DNA of 64,000 nt from Lineus longissimus (lineage: Eukaryota; Nemertea; Pilidiophora; Heteronemertea; Lineidae): NCBI RefSeq assembly GCF_910592395.1, contig NC_088309.1, positions 10,418,501 to 10,482,500 of the forward strand, written 5' to 3'. The notes beneath the pieces were generated by a model, which was not told the origin of the DNA, did not search any database, and saw nothing but the letters and a program-made list of their open reading frames with translations. Below are positions 1-12,245 of this stretch, piece by piece (within the stretch, counting starts at the first letter, position 1; each line of letters begins with the position of its first letter). A program made the translations under genes and the position numbers.

Positions 1-49
1 TGGAGCAAAACTTTTAAGAAATACAGAATCAAAACAAAATCACTGGGCA

Positions 50-172
50 TCCGCGATTTGTTACATCCTCAATGTACACATCGAGGGATGTCGGAGGGAT
101 GTTGAGTTCTTTCTAGTACTTACAGGTGACGCCACCATTAGTTCATAACGCGGGAAATACGAATGCGCACGC
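50..172 (-). repeat. Inverted copy of the SMG6 upstream region
   Basis: This segment, read on the minus strand, closely matches positions 20035-20160, which lie just upstream of the SMG6 start codon. The longest shared block contains ggtgacgccaccattag followed by a shared run through gggaaatacgaatgcgcacg. A second shared block includes cacatcgaggg. By eye the identity is roughly 85% with a few small gaps. Similarity stops before the SMG6 coding start, so no SMG6 codons are included. It may be a segmental duplication of a promoter/leader, or both loci may carry the same uncharacterised repeat. Confidence 0.75.
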
Positions 173-308
173 GAGGCCAAAGGTAGGATTTGTTACTTTT
201 AGAGAAGGGGGTCCAGGGTTTTTTTTCAGCGGTCCGCGAAAAAAGGGGGGCCCGGGTCTGTTGGGCCCCCTGGATCCGCCCCTGAGTCCTTGGCATGGGG
301 GGGGGGGA

Positions 309-722
309 TCATAGGGATTCATACAGGTAATAAACCATCCAATGGGAACCCAAGTTACTGTATGTGATCATCTGAGGGATATGGATTTATACCGGTGATA
401 AACTATTCATTGAGAACCCAAGCTAATGTAAATGTGGTCATCTGAGGGATGAATTAATATTGGAGATAAACCAGAGTTAGCATGAACCCATTAATCCTCT
501 GAAATAATTTGCGATCACATTGAATGGTTTATCTTCAGTAGGACTCCATATCCATCGGGTCATCACAGAGTTCCCATTGAATGGTTTATCACCAGTATGA
601 ATCCATATCCATCTGATGATCACACTAAATTGATTGAATGGTTTATCTCCAGCATGAATCCATATCCCTCATGACCACATTAACTTGAGTTCTCATTGAA
701 TGGTTTATCACCACTATGCATC
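309..722. repeat. Fold-back array of ~65-bp units
   Basis: About two and a half units lie in one orientation (309-480) and about four in the reverse orientation (520-722). Each unit contains gaatggtttatcaccag or its reverse complement, plus a catatccctc/gagggatatg block. The centre of symmetry is near 490-515, so the whole tract can form a large imperfect hairpin. A lone related unit sits at 1741-1822. No ORF is seen. It is best described as a fold-back satellite or MITE-like element. Confidence 0.7.
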
Positions 723-980
723 CTTTTCAACAGAAGCCTGTTAATGAATGAACAACTCTGTGGTTGGGAGTCCATTCGAAAGCGTCTGCTTTACAGCTTT
801 ATGACTCATACGCAGTAGTGCGCTAGATAGTACAATTAACAATATAGGTGGCAGCACCTGACGGTGGCGCTTGACATACCAGCCCAAGGCTGCGCAACGC
901 CGAAACACTGGAACGAGTTTGGGACCAATTAAACCATCTAATAGATACTATATTATCCATTTGTTATGTTTTCATAAAAT

Positions 981-1046
981 TTAAGACACTGGAATTTATC
1001 TATTGCCGCCACCTTGGATGTCAGCATCCTGAGATTCAGGGTTTTG
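981..1046 (+). repeat. 66-bp direct repeat, copy 1
   Basis: This is nearly identical to 1561-1626. Both contain caccttggatgtcagcatcc followed by tgagattcagggttttg, and both begin with a gacactggaatt block. The copies are 580 bp apart. The sequence between and around them (721-1740) shows no convincing gene. Confidence 0.75.
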
Positions 1047-1560
1047 TGTCACCAGTTCAGACTGTAAATCCTATTCAGGCCGAATTAGTGCCACTTTCTC
1101 TCATAAAACGTTTTCTTTTATTAATGAATAACAAAATATGATCTTTATGAATAAAATTTGACACTTAATAGTGGATTTTAAACTTTTTACTCAGACCCAA
1201 GACTCTGACCCCCTCTACTCAGACTGTCAAATAATCAGAAGTGGCAACTACTGCAGCGCCATCTCCAGACAAAATGACAGAACAATTTATAGCTGTAAAA
1301 CCGGACAGAAGACGTTTCGACTGCCCTCTCAAAGGAGTCCTTGCATGGTTTAAAGATGGGTCGGGGATGGAATCGGTTACACAGCATGCTCTGGAACAAC
1401 CCAGAAGTATTAAGTTAGCAGGAAGGGGTGGGCATTTGTGATTTCTGAGTGTGAGGGGGTAAAGTGTTGTCTGTTGACAGTGCTTTAAGAGAGACTAGGC
1501 ATGATGCCAGTGTCTCTTAAAGCAGTCAGCGGACATGTGGTTTCAGTATTAGGTCTTTCA

Positions 1561-1626
1561 TTCAGACACTGGAATTGATCACATGCCCCCACCTTGGATG
1601 TCAGCATCCTGAGATTCAGGGTTTTG
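1561..1626 (+). repeat. 66-bp direct repeat, copy 2
   Basis: This is the second copy of the repeat at 981-1046, with only a few mismatches in the first third. Its function is unknown. Confidence 0.75.
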
Positions 1627-1829
1627 ACAATCCTACGGATGATAGAGGATCTATTAGATGGTTGGCGCAAAGAAATTGTCAAGGTGAAGTCTTATGGATG
1701 CTCCAGCATAAGCTATTAGATAGGATTCATCACAAAGATAAGATGTGATTTAATTGTAAACCATACAATGTGGTCATCTGATAGATTTGGATTCATACAA
1801 GTGATAACCCATTCAATGTATCACATGCT

Positions 1830-3800
1830 GAACATCTCATCATTGGGGCACCAGTTTGTTGGTTTAAATGCATGACAATATTTAAAACAATACTAGTTGA
1901 AGTGTCGGAGCACCACCAGGCTAGTAAAGAAGAAAAGCAAATTTAAATCATTTTCTTTTGAAAATTATTTATTGTCCCATATTCCAAGAATTATCCTCAC
2001 ATGGTAACTTGGAAAGACAGTGTAGGAGGAAAACCGTTTCAACGGGAGAAAACCTACGCAATTGGAGGGAGTCATCAACTCCATCACACACATGACAGGC
2101 ACAGCGCTTACGACCATAATGACTTCATACATGTACATTACATTGATCATAGTCACTGTGTAGCTCCAATGCCCATTAAAGGACGAGACATTGAGATAAT
2201 TGTACTATCACACATGTTCTCCTCCTTTAAAATGTCCAAAAAAGACATTGCTGAATAGAGATCTTACACTAGATAACTCAACAATTCCAACCTCTGCATG
2301 CATTCATCATGTTCGTATACATTCTTTACAAGTTTTAGCTATTGTAAATGTATTAAAACCTATTGTGTATGACTCAAGTTGAGCCATATTCAGCGAACAA
2401 TAGGTTAGCTCTCATTAATCCATGACTAAACAGGTTAAAGGCCCAATTTGAATAACAAAAGAACCACATTTCTCATGGCCAGGAACTGGACAGAGGCTGC
2501 CAATTAGCATGACAAAAGGAGCAGAGGTGACATGTATTTGCATGAGAAAGAGGTAGCTTGACCTGGCAAGACTGGATGTTAGTCTGCCAGGTTTTTTGCA
2601 AGTTGAGTCTTAGATCTCTTTTATTTTACTTACAAGATTTACATGCATTACAAATATAATTACATACATGACAACATAAAACGTCTTACAAATATATTGA
2701 CGTTACACTTTTCTCAAATCATTCAGTACCAAGTCCAATAAAATGTTCTTGATGGGGCAAAATTATATCGTTCACAGCTTGCAGAACATGATAATTATGC
2801 TCTTGCAATGAAAGCCTTCTTGAATCGAAGCAAAGAAAAAGACTAAGATTCTTTCCTGTGAGACCGCTATAGGTAGGATCAAGAACCAGTCTTATTCTGA
2901 CAAGTTTCAATAAAACAATAGTTTTATTGACACATTTCTATTTTAATAGTTTAGTATCATAATATTTTAACATTGACTATTTTAAAACAATAGTTTTATA
3001 GTCAAAGCTTATCAAATATCAGTTAAATTGGTGAAAAGATGTTTTGCATCCCGTGATTTTTTTGTTCACGGGTATTGATTAAAAAGTGATGAGGAAATAA
3101 AAATTCACTAGATTTGTGTTGTTGGTCAGTTGTCTCAAGTATGAAGGTAAAGACACTGAGCAACTGAGCCAGCCAATTATACGAAGGATCTTTGGCGCCT
3201 GGGCCCAGGTGGTGTTTAAATGCCAGTGGATTCTGTGGTACTGAGGAGATCAAGAAACAGTAAAAAGGCCTACAGTTCCATCAAGACACACATGTTCATT
3301 CGCTTTGCCTGGGGTTAGAGCAAAGCGAATGTCATGTGAACCCCATGTCTCATGTGATGGACAATATCAAATACAATATCTGATGAATTCGGTGATTTTT
3401 TAAGCAGAAAGATCTTTTTTGCTTGAAACAAATCTGAAGCAGCCGGTAGGGTCCCACTGTACCCAAGGCTATTGCGAATGTTTTGTTTGGGTACCAACTT
3501 ACCCTGTTGGCTGTCCTGTTAGCCAGAACATCACCTCCACATTTTGATTTTTCTTATTAATCTTACTTGAAAATAATTTCTGGGCTTGTGACATGCCCTG
3601 GTTCCCCTGGTTACCTTATTATACCCCCCCCCCCCCCCATTTTTAAACTCGTCTTTAAATGTGTACGGTTTTGAGCCATGGCAAGAGTTTGTCATTGCCC
3701 GAAAGAAGGCAAATAATAGCCCTCTACCAATCGGAAAATAAAATATCAGGATTTTTTTATCAAATCACCTTTCAATCAGATATTGCAATAAAAGGGTAAG
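1830..3800. other. No gene recognised
   Basis: The tract is AT-rich and has no ORF with protein-like composition. It holds two short direct copies of aaacaatagttttat near 2913 and 2983, and a poly(C) run at about 3624-3638. I see nothing else that can be supported. Confidence 0.5.
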
Positions 3801-3802
3801 GC

Positions 3803-3900
3803 CTACGGTGACAAAAATCCAACCTCCTTGATGGCGACAGGAGCATGGTAGAGATGCGCTGGCTCAGCAACATCCTCCCTTCTGTAGGATGGCCCATCTC
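3803..3900 (-). CDS. Possible terminal exon of an unrecognised gene
   Basis: On the minus strand a good acceptor (pyrimidine-rich, ending ttcttttcag) opens at 3900. It is followed by an open frame of about 31 codons containing EPAHLYH, ending in TAG at 3803. A similar stretch occurs at 6258-6375 (EPAHLLH), so the two could be duplicated exons. I do not recognise the protein and have no linking exons, so this is a weak call based on splice signal and composition only. Confidence 0.2.
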
Positions 3901-4499
3901 CTGAAAAGAAACATAATATAATATTATATTTGTGGGTGCATGGCATCATCAGCAAAATATATGATGCACTGGAACGCATTAGTTTCCACAATAGTGAGGT
4001 TAAGATTAGTACAGAAATGATAAAGCAACAACTTTATTGACATCCATTTCGTTACCATACTGTGAAAAATTGCCTTTCTCGGGTCAATATTTTAAACATA
4101 ACATGTAGGCTAACGCAAAACTTATGACCAGATTTGATGATTGGGGAATCATATGCAGTCTCAGCCCAATGTATGGGTCACTCAGAGAGTTGCCCTATAA
4201 TCAATTGCAGTTGGTAAGAGGGGGGAGGGGGGCATTCAAATGTTCCATGTAACATCACCAATGAGCTGCTCTTCTTTCCCCAATATCATCAAATGAGCCA
4301 ATCTCAGAAAATCTGGTTGCTTATACTGAGAACACATCAGTATCAGCCAACAGATTATAAGTTATTTTGATGCTGGGTGGTCCAAACCATATTGATTGAC
4401 CTGGTAATGATCGTCTTGCACTCTGACTCATAACAGAAGTACATGAAGTAGCCAGTTGATTTCACATTCAGGGTGATTCATCAATTTCAAGCCAACTGC

Positions 4500-4710
4500 C
4501 CTCAAAACAATGAGTGGAGCCAGGGCCGGGCGTGATACACTCCAGACGCAGTGGACGGTGACAGAAAATGCCCTTACAGTTTCGTTACAGCAATGCCCAT
4601 TGGCTAATCGTCCAGCCGCACGAATTCCCACTATTTGTGGCAGTCCTTTAGGAGATCCAATTAGGATGAATTGAAGCAATGGACTGCCGCGGGAGTGTTG
4701 GGCCTGACGG
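4500..4710 (-). repeat. Dispersed repeat, shared with 38030-38140
   Basis: On the minus strand this shares atcctaattggatctcct and a cagtcca(c/t)tgc block with the plus strand at 38030-38140. A related fragment with a gcagtggac motif is present near 19935. The ORF overlapping it has no recognisable domain. The family is unidentified, possibly a SINE or MITE. Confidence 0.5.
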
Positions 4711-4979
4711 AAGAACTTTTGAGCAATATTCTATACCTTAGGCGACTGTAATCATATGTCAATAAAGTTGTTGTTTTTTGTTACCATTCAAACCTTAACC
4801 TCACAACTGAATATCTCCAACACTGCAGGAAATGGTCCATGTGCTCACCTGGGTTCCTACAGTGAAGGGTCATTATTTGATATGTGACGTCAAGAAGTAG
4901 AGGTAATCAAAGTTTGCCATCAGTGGCCAATTGATGATTTTCATGGCTAGAGAGGGTTTCCTCAAGTTTGAATGCCAGA

Positions 4980-5031
4980 CATGTAAACCTAAGAACCATA
5001 TCAGACATGTAAACCTAAGAACCATATCAGA
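4980..5031 (+). repeat. 26-bp tandem duplication
   Basis: These are two perfect consecutive copies of a 26-bp unit beginning atgtaaacctaagaacc. Nothing coding is seen here. Confidence 0.85.
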
Positions 5032-5066
5032 CCAAAAATTTGCTGGGGTAGGAGATCTTTCCTATT

Positions 5067-5890
5067 GTGCATAGTTTCAGGTCAAAGGCCCCACTCAGTG
5101 GTTACGAAACTCGCCCTGCTGATGGACAAAAGTGTTCATCTCTGAACTTTGGCATTGGTGACCTTGACAAGGAGGTCAATCAAATCAAAGCCCGACTGAA
5201 AAAATATTTTTCATCATCAGATACACAGACACGAAAATTTTTATTAGAATTTGACTATCTGTTAAGGAGGAGGAGCTGGTTTTGTGTTTTTTACGAGCCC
5301 CCCCCCCCTTCCCCATTGCAAATGGAACCAAAATTCAGTCTGGAAGGAGAGCTTGCCTTTGTTACTGTATACTGTGTAGACACTATTTAGCCTGTTTTGG
5401 TGCATCTGTTTCACATACTGACATAGGCCTGTTGCACGTTATGAAGGCCTTTTGTACAGGTGCCCTTCAACCGGCTAAATAGCGTCTCCACAGTATGTTC
5501 AAAGGCCAAGTGGTTACAAAATGTGCCCTACCAAAGGACGAAACATTGGAATTTCGAACTTTGACACTGTGACCTTGAAAGTAGATCAAATATAAAAACC
5601 TTCCGACACATTATGTCTCTTCTTCAGATACACACAAAATAGAAATTTCTAGAGCATCTGACTAGAGTTAGAGCGGTTTTTGTGTTTTCACATTTTGCCC
5701 CTTGGTGGCCAAACTAAGAATTAGAATAGATCGAAACAAAATTTGGTCTGGAAGGAGATCTTGCCCAGTGCGAAGCTTATGGACCGGTTCATGGACCTGG
5801 CAGTTATGAAACGTGGCCTGCTGATGGACAACGACGACGACAGATGATGGACGCTCCATGATGGCTATAGCTTGCAGGTGAGTACCAATT
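5067..5890 (+). repeat. Dispersed repeat family A (two degraded copies)
   Basis: Two copies (about 5067-5250 and 5500-5890) share a layout. A gttacgaaac / cgccctgctgatggac segment is followed by a gaccttgacaaggaggtca-type block and then text ending in a gcaggtgag-like tail. Related copies occur at 12640-13200, 13600-13690, 14090-14180 and 14950-15400. Apparent reading frames are broken. It is a non-coding interspersed repeat of unknown class. Confidence 0.55.
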
Positions 5891-6257
5891 TCAACTACAG
5901 TTTTCATTTCTTAAGGTCATAAGGGATTATTTACAACACTGAAGAGTTTGAGAAAATTCTAAGGAGGGATCAAATTACATGTACTTCAAATTCTAAAATT
6001 TCTGGTAATTTTTACAAACGTGGTGAACTTTCCAAAAATATCATCAGGACTCTCAGCATTGCTTAGATCAACAACAGACACAAATCTGTCCCTCCTTGAG
6101 GTCTTAAGCTGCAAACTTCTCAACATCATAGGTCTGATCAATCTAAGAAGTTTTCTCTTTTACCATGTTTTTAATTGTTCACAATCCCTTAATAAGGCTG
6201 AAGCCTACACCAAAGCAATGACATAGAAATTAGAAATTGATTTTTTTATATTATTAC

Positions 6258-6375
6258 CGTATGAGATGGCATCCTTCCATATGTAAGAGATGAGCTGGCT
6301 CCATGGTGGCTGCTGGATATGGCGTCACATTACATAATGAGAAGGGCTCTATGTCCTTAGAGTCATCAGAGTCCC
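6258..6375 (-). CDS. Possible internal exon of an unrecognised gene
   Basis: On the minus strand an acceptor (gatgctctcag) at 6375 opens a frame of about 39 codons, ending at a donor (gtaataat) at 6258. The encoded stretch is acidic at first (GDSDDSKDIEPF) and then contains EPAHLLH, resembling the segment at 3803-3900. No family is recognised. The call rests on splice-like edges and reasonable composition only. Confidence 0.2.
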
Positions 6376-6379
6376 CTGA

Positions 6380-9200
6380 GAGCATCAATTCGATTGTCAT
6401 TAAAGTCTATTCGTATGACACACGATGTAAGTGTCCACCGCGATATCCCTGAGCGTAACGATTCCATCCTTTGAATCTACCCGACTCTCAGACCCTCATC
6501 CAAGCATGGCTGGAAAACAAAATATCAAGGTCAATCCATTGTTTACCAAGATTAAAGACTTGAGCCATTTTGATAGAATTACAGTGCAGGGCAATGTACC
6601 TTCAACCCTAGCTCAGTTCCTGAACTCATTGTGTCTGCATGGACTGCTTGTCTGTCCAAAGACATTTTTTACCACGCTTTTTCAAGATGTTTTAGTTCAG
6701 TAGTGCCTAACAGCAGGAGTGCAATGAAAATTAGCTCAGCCTTTTTTTCAGACGCAATATTCAGAATGCCATTAAACACAGCTTAGAGCAAAGGAAATAC
6801 CTTTTTACTGGTAAACAGTTTTAGGGCGTTTCATAATAATGAATTTTAAATACATCACTTTAATCTTACTGTATATGCATTGAATTCTTCGTCATACAAC
6901 ATCTGCCAGGAAGATCCCCATGAAGGTCAATTAGGCTGTCTCCCCCAAATTGGATCGGTATGAAGGCATCATGGGGCAAGTGTTGGCATCTGTTGTTTTC
7001 TGGGTCTTTGAGAGTCGTTCTTGCTTCAGTACGCATCGTAGATCATGGTGGAAGTCATTGGGTCAACTCAACAACCATCATCTCCAGTCATCTGCATAGC
7101 CTAGAAAACAGGGAAAAAAATTATTTAATACAGGGTAATCTCTACACAGATTGAAGCCAAAAGAAACTAGATATTTTTTATTCATTTGGGGAGATGGTCA
7201 TCACTTTCAGTGTCAAGTTTCGATTTTGCCAAACTTTCTGGCTTCACTGTTTTTAATGAAAGTGCTTAGGGTTTTTTCTAAATTTTCAGTTTTTTGTGCT
7301 TTGCCAAGTGGAGTCAACCTCGGTTGACAAGCTATTCTTGGAGCAACATTTCGATTGGCCCCTCTCTTTGTGGAGTGTACTGGTGGAGTACTCGTTTAGG
7401 CATCCTCCTCTCAATCCCAGACAGTCTGGTTGCCAAGTCATGAATCAGATCAGACTGAAATTCAGTGTCCAAGGTCATCTGCTGAAGGGGTCAATGTGTA
7501 CACAGTTCCAAGTTGATAGCCCTAGCGGTTGAGAAATGTGCCACTGTTTGAAATAGGACACGACCACCGACACTGCACTGTTGTGTAGACTCGCCCTACT
7601 CTCTCAACCAACGTTCGAAGTGGTGAGAGCCATTTTTATTTAGCGTATTTCCACCACATTACTAAGGGGAAAAGATGCCTCTTGGCAATTCCGACCAAAA
7701 CTACTAACTACAGTCCTGATTCGATTCAAAATGTGGCCACCAGGGGGCTAAGGTAAAAAAATCATCAATGAGGTCAGAGACAAGACCACAATTGATTTTT
7801 TAAGCCTTTTAGTAAAACCCTAGTAGCAGTTGAATTGTCAATGTTTGACCGCGACGCATCAAATAATGCGTGTGGTTGTGAATCTGAAATTTAGATTATG
7901 TTATTCCGGACAGTCGGGCAAGTAAATGGTGAAAAATAAACTGGTGATTGACCATGGAAATTTTTTTATAATCGACAAATTAGACAGACTTTGATATTTC
8001 CACTCTTTTCAGCCAACTGGCAGAAAAAACTCAAAACACGCCCCCTATTACCCAATTAGCAATATTCGAAATTAATTTTTTCATCAAATAATTTCTTTAT
8101 ATCTGTAGACTTGCACAGCAAATATTTTTTCAATACCTCTCCAAATATGTACTTGAGAGTTAAAAACATGCACTCGTCTAATTGATAGGCCTCGACCCTC
8201 CAACCTATGAATATTCATTAGTGGTCTTGTCTCGTCAGAAGCACCCATCATGACCGAGTCCATTTTGTTCCATGTCGACAGGTGAGCAAAATGGCCCTGG
8301 CTGTTTCATATTATAAAGTGGCACTGCTGGAAAGATGCTCACGGGCCTTTTTCTGGATCAAGTGGAGTGAAGATGTCTTTGGTTGACGGCATTTTCTTGT
8401 GGCAACGATCACCAAATAGGGGTGGGCATATAATTTGTTCAGGTGTTTATCTGATCTATCTTCATAAGTTTTCCAAACATATTTAAACTGCTTTGAGAGA
8501 ATGATGCTCGTATGAGAGCTTATGATGAAGTTAAATTTTGTCTGTGTTCAGTATTTTTGAAATGCATGCTGGGCCTTCTGTCCTGGTGAGTTCCACCACA
8601 GAGCTAGCTCCAGAGTTTTGCGGTCAGAGTGGTGACTGTTGGCCGGGATTCCTCTCTCTTTCTTTTTAGGAAAGCAGGCCGGATAACTTTAATACTGAAT
8701 ACTGAATTTATTACTCTCAAACCACTAACCGCTAAAGCTATGAACTTGAGACTTGGTACACGTTATAATGTCAAATGACAAAGTACAGCAAATTCAGGTC
8801 TGGTCTGATCTGATTTGATCCTTGCACAGCTAGGTCAATTGGTGGTGCATGTACCCCTAGATCAGTTGATCTCGTTGCTCGATTCACTGCTTTAATCCAT
8901 GCCCTAGTGGTAATATTCGTCAGGCCAAATTGCCCTGGATTTTTATATCCATGCTTATGTCTGATACTACAAATAACCATACATAAAATGTAACTCATGA
9001 TTTGTCCAACTAATCAAGATCATCAAGGTCATGTTGCCCACTCGGCTGTTACTTGAGCACTCTCGGTCAGGTGGTCTCACTCAGGGATAAAAGTTCATGA
9101 CTTGGCCACCAGGGTGCGGGTTCGGAGACATGAAAAATTATTTTTTCTCTCTCCCCTTAGTTATGAAGTTTGTTTCACGAGTAGATCTAATATCAACCAG
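6380..9200. other. No gene recognised
   Basis: I read both strands for exon-like windows and found none with convincing splice edges and protein-like composition. The tract contains ordinary AT-rich sequence only. Confidence 0.4.
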
Positions 9201-9210
9201 GACTAAAGGC

Positions 9211-9942
9211 TGCAGCACACTAGCCGCCAACTTTGGCGACAAGAAGTGTTCGGCTGACGCCTCTCGACGCCAAAGTTGGCGACCAGTGGATCCCGGTCAG
9301 AGCACACCTGCCCAGAATTGGCGTCCAGTAGCGTCTTTTCTGCCACTTTAGGCGGCCATCCATAGCACACCTGGCTTCTTCTTATGCAAGTATCAATTCG
9401 TGTCTTGTACCCCCCCTCCTCAAGGGTACGACAACTTATCACCCTATAACGACATCTTAAGGCTCAAGCATCACCCTTTTTTCACCAATGCTACTTTTTC
9501 TTTCGTCAAGACATCACCATCAACAATATATCAGTTGTCACCATCATATAAAGTAACCGGACTAATTTTACTGGGTAAGGCTGTATGTTCGACAAGACAT
9601 CGACACATTAGCATCCTTATTCTTTCCAGCTTCGCCAAATTTTCACTAAAGGAAAAATAAATACTACTCAAGCATCGGCAAAGAATAGTGGTGATAGCTT
9701 AACTACCCTTGAGGAGGGGGGGTACAAGAAACGAATTGATACTTGCATTAAGTTCAGACGCGGCGACACGCGTCAAAAATCAAACATGTTAGATATTTGG
9801 CGTTTAGTTGCGGCAAGTGGCATCAAGTCGCGTTCGCCGACGCCGTTCGTAGCAGACTAGGGATTTTTCAGGCGTTCAGGACTCTTGCGGCAAAAAACGC
9901 CTGTGAACGCCGAAGTTGGCGGCTAGTGTGCTGTGGGCTTAA
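9211..9942. mobile_element. Long-TIR MITE (~730 bp)
   Basis: The outer ends are inverted. The left end reads cagcacactagccgccaac and the right end is its reverse complement with few changes. A second well-matched inverted segment lies inside: the left arm near 9385-9427 (gcaagtatcaattcgt, then a tacccccc run) pairs with the right arm near 9705-9755. The right side is flanked by ttaa and the left by ctaa, so a TTAA target site is possible. There is no transposase ORF. It is a non-autonomous DNA element of uncertain superfamily. Confidence 0.65.
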
Positions 9943-10387
9943 GTGATGCTCACCTTGTAGACTGCAACAACATCTTTTGTGTCCCTTGTCCTTGTGTCCC
10001 GTATCCTAAGTGTCCCTTGTCCTCGTGTCCCTTGACCTTGTGGCCCTCGTACAATGTTGGGTCGGGCTGCCTAAAAAGAATCATATTTTTGTTGTTGGGT
10101 TTACCTAATTTCTGAGTATTTCTACTACATGCAGCGTTCACATGAATCCGATTTAAAACTGTTTTCCAGAGAGCACTCTCCGGAATACGAATTGGCTACA
10201 GTACACCAGTTTCGAAACGGCTGTACCACACTTGGCCTAATGCGCATGCAATTCGATTTGAAAAGTGCAACTCTTGCCGCGAATTGTATTATCGTACCTT
10301 TCGCGGATGAATGTCCCTGCCCTTTGTGGTGATAAGAAGATAATCAAGACAAGAACAAGCTAGTGTGCATGCCCTCTGCCAATAGAC

Positions 10388-10548
10388 GTTTTTATACGTA
10401 TTAACGCCCACACTACATGTTTCAATGAGAATCAGTTAATGCGAATTCAATAAAGCACATTCAATTGTATTCTGGAACCAAATTGGTTGAAGAGGTTTCA
10501 AAACTGTATGAACAGAATTGAGTGTGGCACCCCAATACGTATAAAAGT
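10388..10548. mobile_element. Small TIR element (MITE-like)
   Basis: Imperfect terminal inverted repeats of about 25 bp are present. The left reads ttttatacgtatt followed by a cccacact block, and the right is the reverse complement of the same elements. It is about 160 bp long and has no ORF. The target duplication is not clear. Confidence 0.55.
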
Positions 10549-10651
10549 TCAAATTGTACGTCAGATTGATACTTTTTTCGAAGTTATTTTAATTTCTTTG
10601 TTATGTTAGAACTTTCAATCCAGATGTAACTGAGGACTAAGTGATGCTTAC

Positions 10652-10750
10652 CCTGTATGGCTCCAACATTGGCAGCAACATATCCTTGGGGTCCATCCAG
10701 TGTCTTCTCGGCTGACAAGCTGGAGGCCGGCTCTCCTTCTTCATCGCCGT
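10652..10750 (-). CDS. Possible exon of an unrecognised gene
   Basis: On the minus strand this frame encodes an acidic, protein-like stretch (DGDEEGEPASSLSAEKTL, then GYVAANVGAIQ). It ends at a donor-like ggtaagcatcac. The acceptor side is weak. A shorter stretch with the same donor context (aggtgagcatcactt) occurs at about 9950-9975 beside the end of a MITE. The protein family is not recognised, and this could be a relic of a duplicated gene. Confidence 0.25.
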
Positions 10751-11121
10751 CTTGTCGATTTCAGGGGGTGAATATTATTAGCTTTGTGAGGCACAAGGAG
10801 GTCAAGGACACTGTTGTTATTCAAAGAGCCCAATGTCTTCGTCATATGAACTAAACTGGTTTAGCACAAGTCCCACACGGACACGCCTGACATTTCGTCC
10901 GACGAAATTCCGCAGGTTAACAACAGGCCTATTCCCCAGTCATTCCATCCCCCTCGAGATCAGGTAGGGGGTCGCTGGCCAGCTATTGCTTACTATTGCT
11001 AACAGTCGTAAGACTTATCCCGCCAACACTCTAAAACAAGGGGACCAATTGAATGACTAGCGACACGCAACCATCTATTGCCCCCATCAATCAACCACAA
11101 TGACTCAAGGGGATCACGTAC

Positions 11122-11210
11122 CTTGAACCTAAGTCCATGTCATCACCGTCGAAACTTAGATGAGGACCGTGGAACAAAGTGGCAAGCATGCCTGGGACCC
11201 AGCCACCGCG
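11122..11210 (-). CDS. Possible exon of an unrecognised gene
   Basis: On the minus strand an open frame of about 29 codons (beginning RGGWVPGMLATLFHGP) runs from a weak acceptor (atgtccaaag) to a donor (gtacgtg). It lies between the exon-like segments at 12085 and 10652 and shares their strand, so all could belong to one gene. No domain is recognised. Confidence 0.2.
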
Positions 11211-11391
11211 CTTTGGACATGAGATGAGATAGACTCAAGTCGCCAGTCACGATAACCAAATACACCAAGCGTATAGCTTGAATCGAACCCGATCTATCAT
11301 CGTCATTGGTCACCTGGCCTGGCCTGGACAACTGAAAGCTGAATAGGTTAAAATAGATGATAAGCAGGAAACACGAAACTAAAAGAATAAA

Positions 11392-11475
11392 AACTATACT
11401 AGCTAGATAACTACGATAACTACGCTAACAACTATACTAGCTAGATAACTACGATAACTACTCTAACAACTAGAA
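11392..11475 (+). repeat. 38-bp tandem repeat (two units)
   Basis: Two units begin aactatactagctagataa at 11392 and 11430, with the start of a third at 11468. Only one difference is seen between the complete units. Confidence 0.85.
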
Positions 11476-12059
11476 TAATGACAATAGCTACAAAACTATC
11501 ACAACATTGATCAGTCACACTTCCAGCACTCACTACAGCAACTAGAGTCCCTCCTCCCCCAAGACCTCCCACACCCTTTTTCAATCCCATCACACACACA
11601 CACAAACACAAACACAACATCTACCTATAGTTACAACTTTTGAATAACTGCCCGATTTGCAGATAGAAGTGCCACTGTCAATTTATTTTACTTTCTTTTA
11701 ATTACATGGCCAAAATATGATTTAGTAGTGGCTACAGGATGTATGTACCGAATATATTACTGCATTTTATTAACATTTCTTGGGAAAAAATGTTTTATTT
11801 TGAATATGCAAAATATAAATAAGTTTTAATATCTTTGATCTCTTAGAAGAGTGCACATAACAAAGTTGCAATGGGGATAACAGTTAGATGTGTTTTGTAA
11901 TTTGCATTCTTTACGCCAAAATAAATCGTTTCATTCTTTTTCCATAAATCTCGCAGATTATTAGTCTGTAATTTTTTTCACTGCCTTGAGGCCCTGTGGG
12001 GGTCAAGTTACATGTTTATTCTACCAACGATAACACAGATTTGACAGTGGCACCTCTAT

Positions 12060-12245
12060 TGACAAGTCAGACAAGTATACCTACCCTTCTTCTTGGAAAT
12101 CAAACAAGAATCTTCGAATGCAATTGCGGACAAGGTTGTGTCATCTGAAATGACAAATCAGCACAAATTCGTAATTACAACAATGCTGTACTGTATAATC
12201 ATTACTTATAAATGATGGTTGAATTATATCTCTCAATTTTTACAT
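12060..12245 (-). repeat. Duplicated exon-like segment, copy 1
   Basis: The core at 12085-12144 (minus) has a clean acceptor (tttgtcatttcag) and a donor (gtaggtatac). It encodes a frame containing LSAIAFEDSCLI. It is homologous to 13345-13399 (LSAIATEESCMIC), and the similarity extends into the flanking intron-like DNA on the acceptor side. The two cores differ by an indel that changes the phase, so at least one may be a decayed exon. The protein is not recognised. The C-x2-C pair in copy 2 is compatible with many zinc-binding folds, which is too little for a call. Confidence 0.35.

Noticed and set aside
2001-2258. His-rich plus-strand frame
   Set aside because: It has no family resemblance and no splice context, and it lies in a tract without other coding signs.
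9950-10115. Frame with gtgtccctTgtcc-type repeats read as a Cys/Pro-rich peptide
   Set aside because: It is a simple imperfect repeat of gtgtcccttgtcc with no start or splice support.
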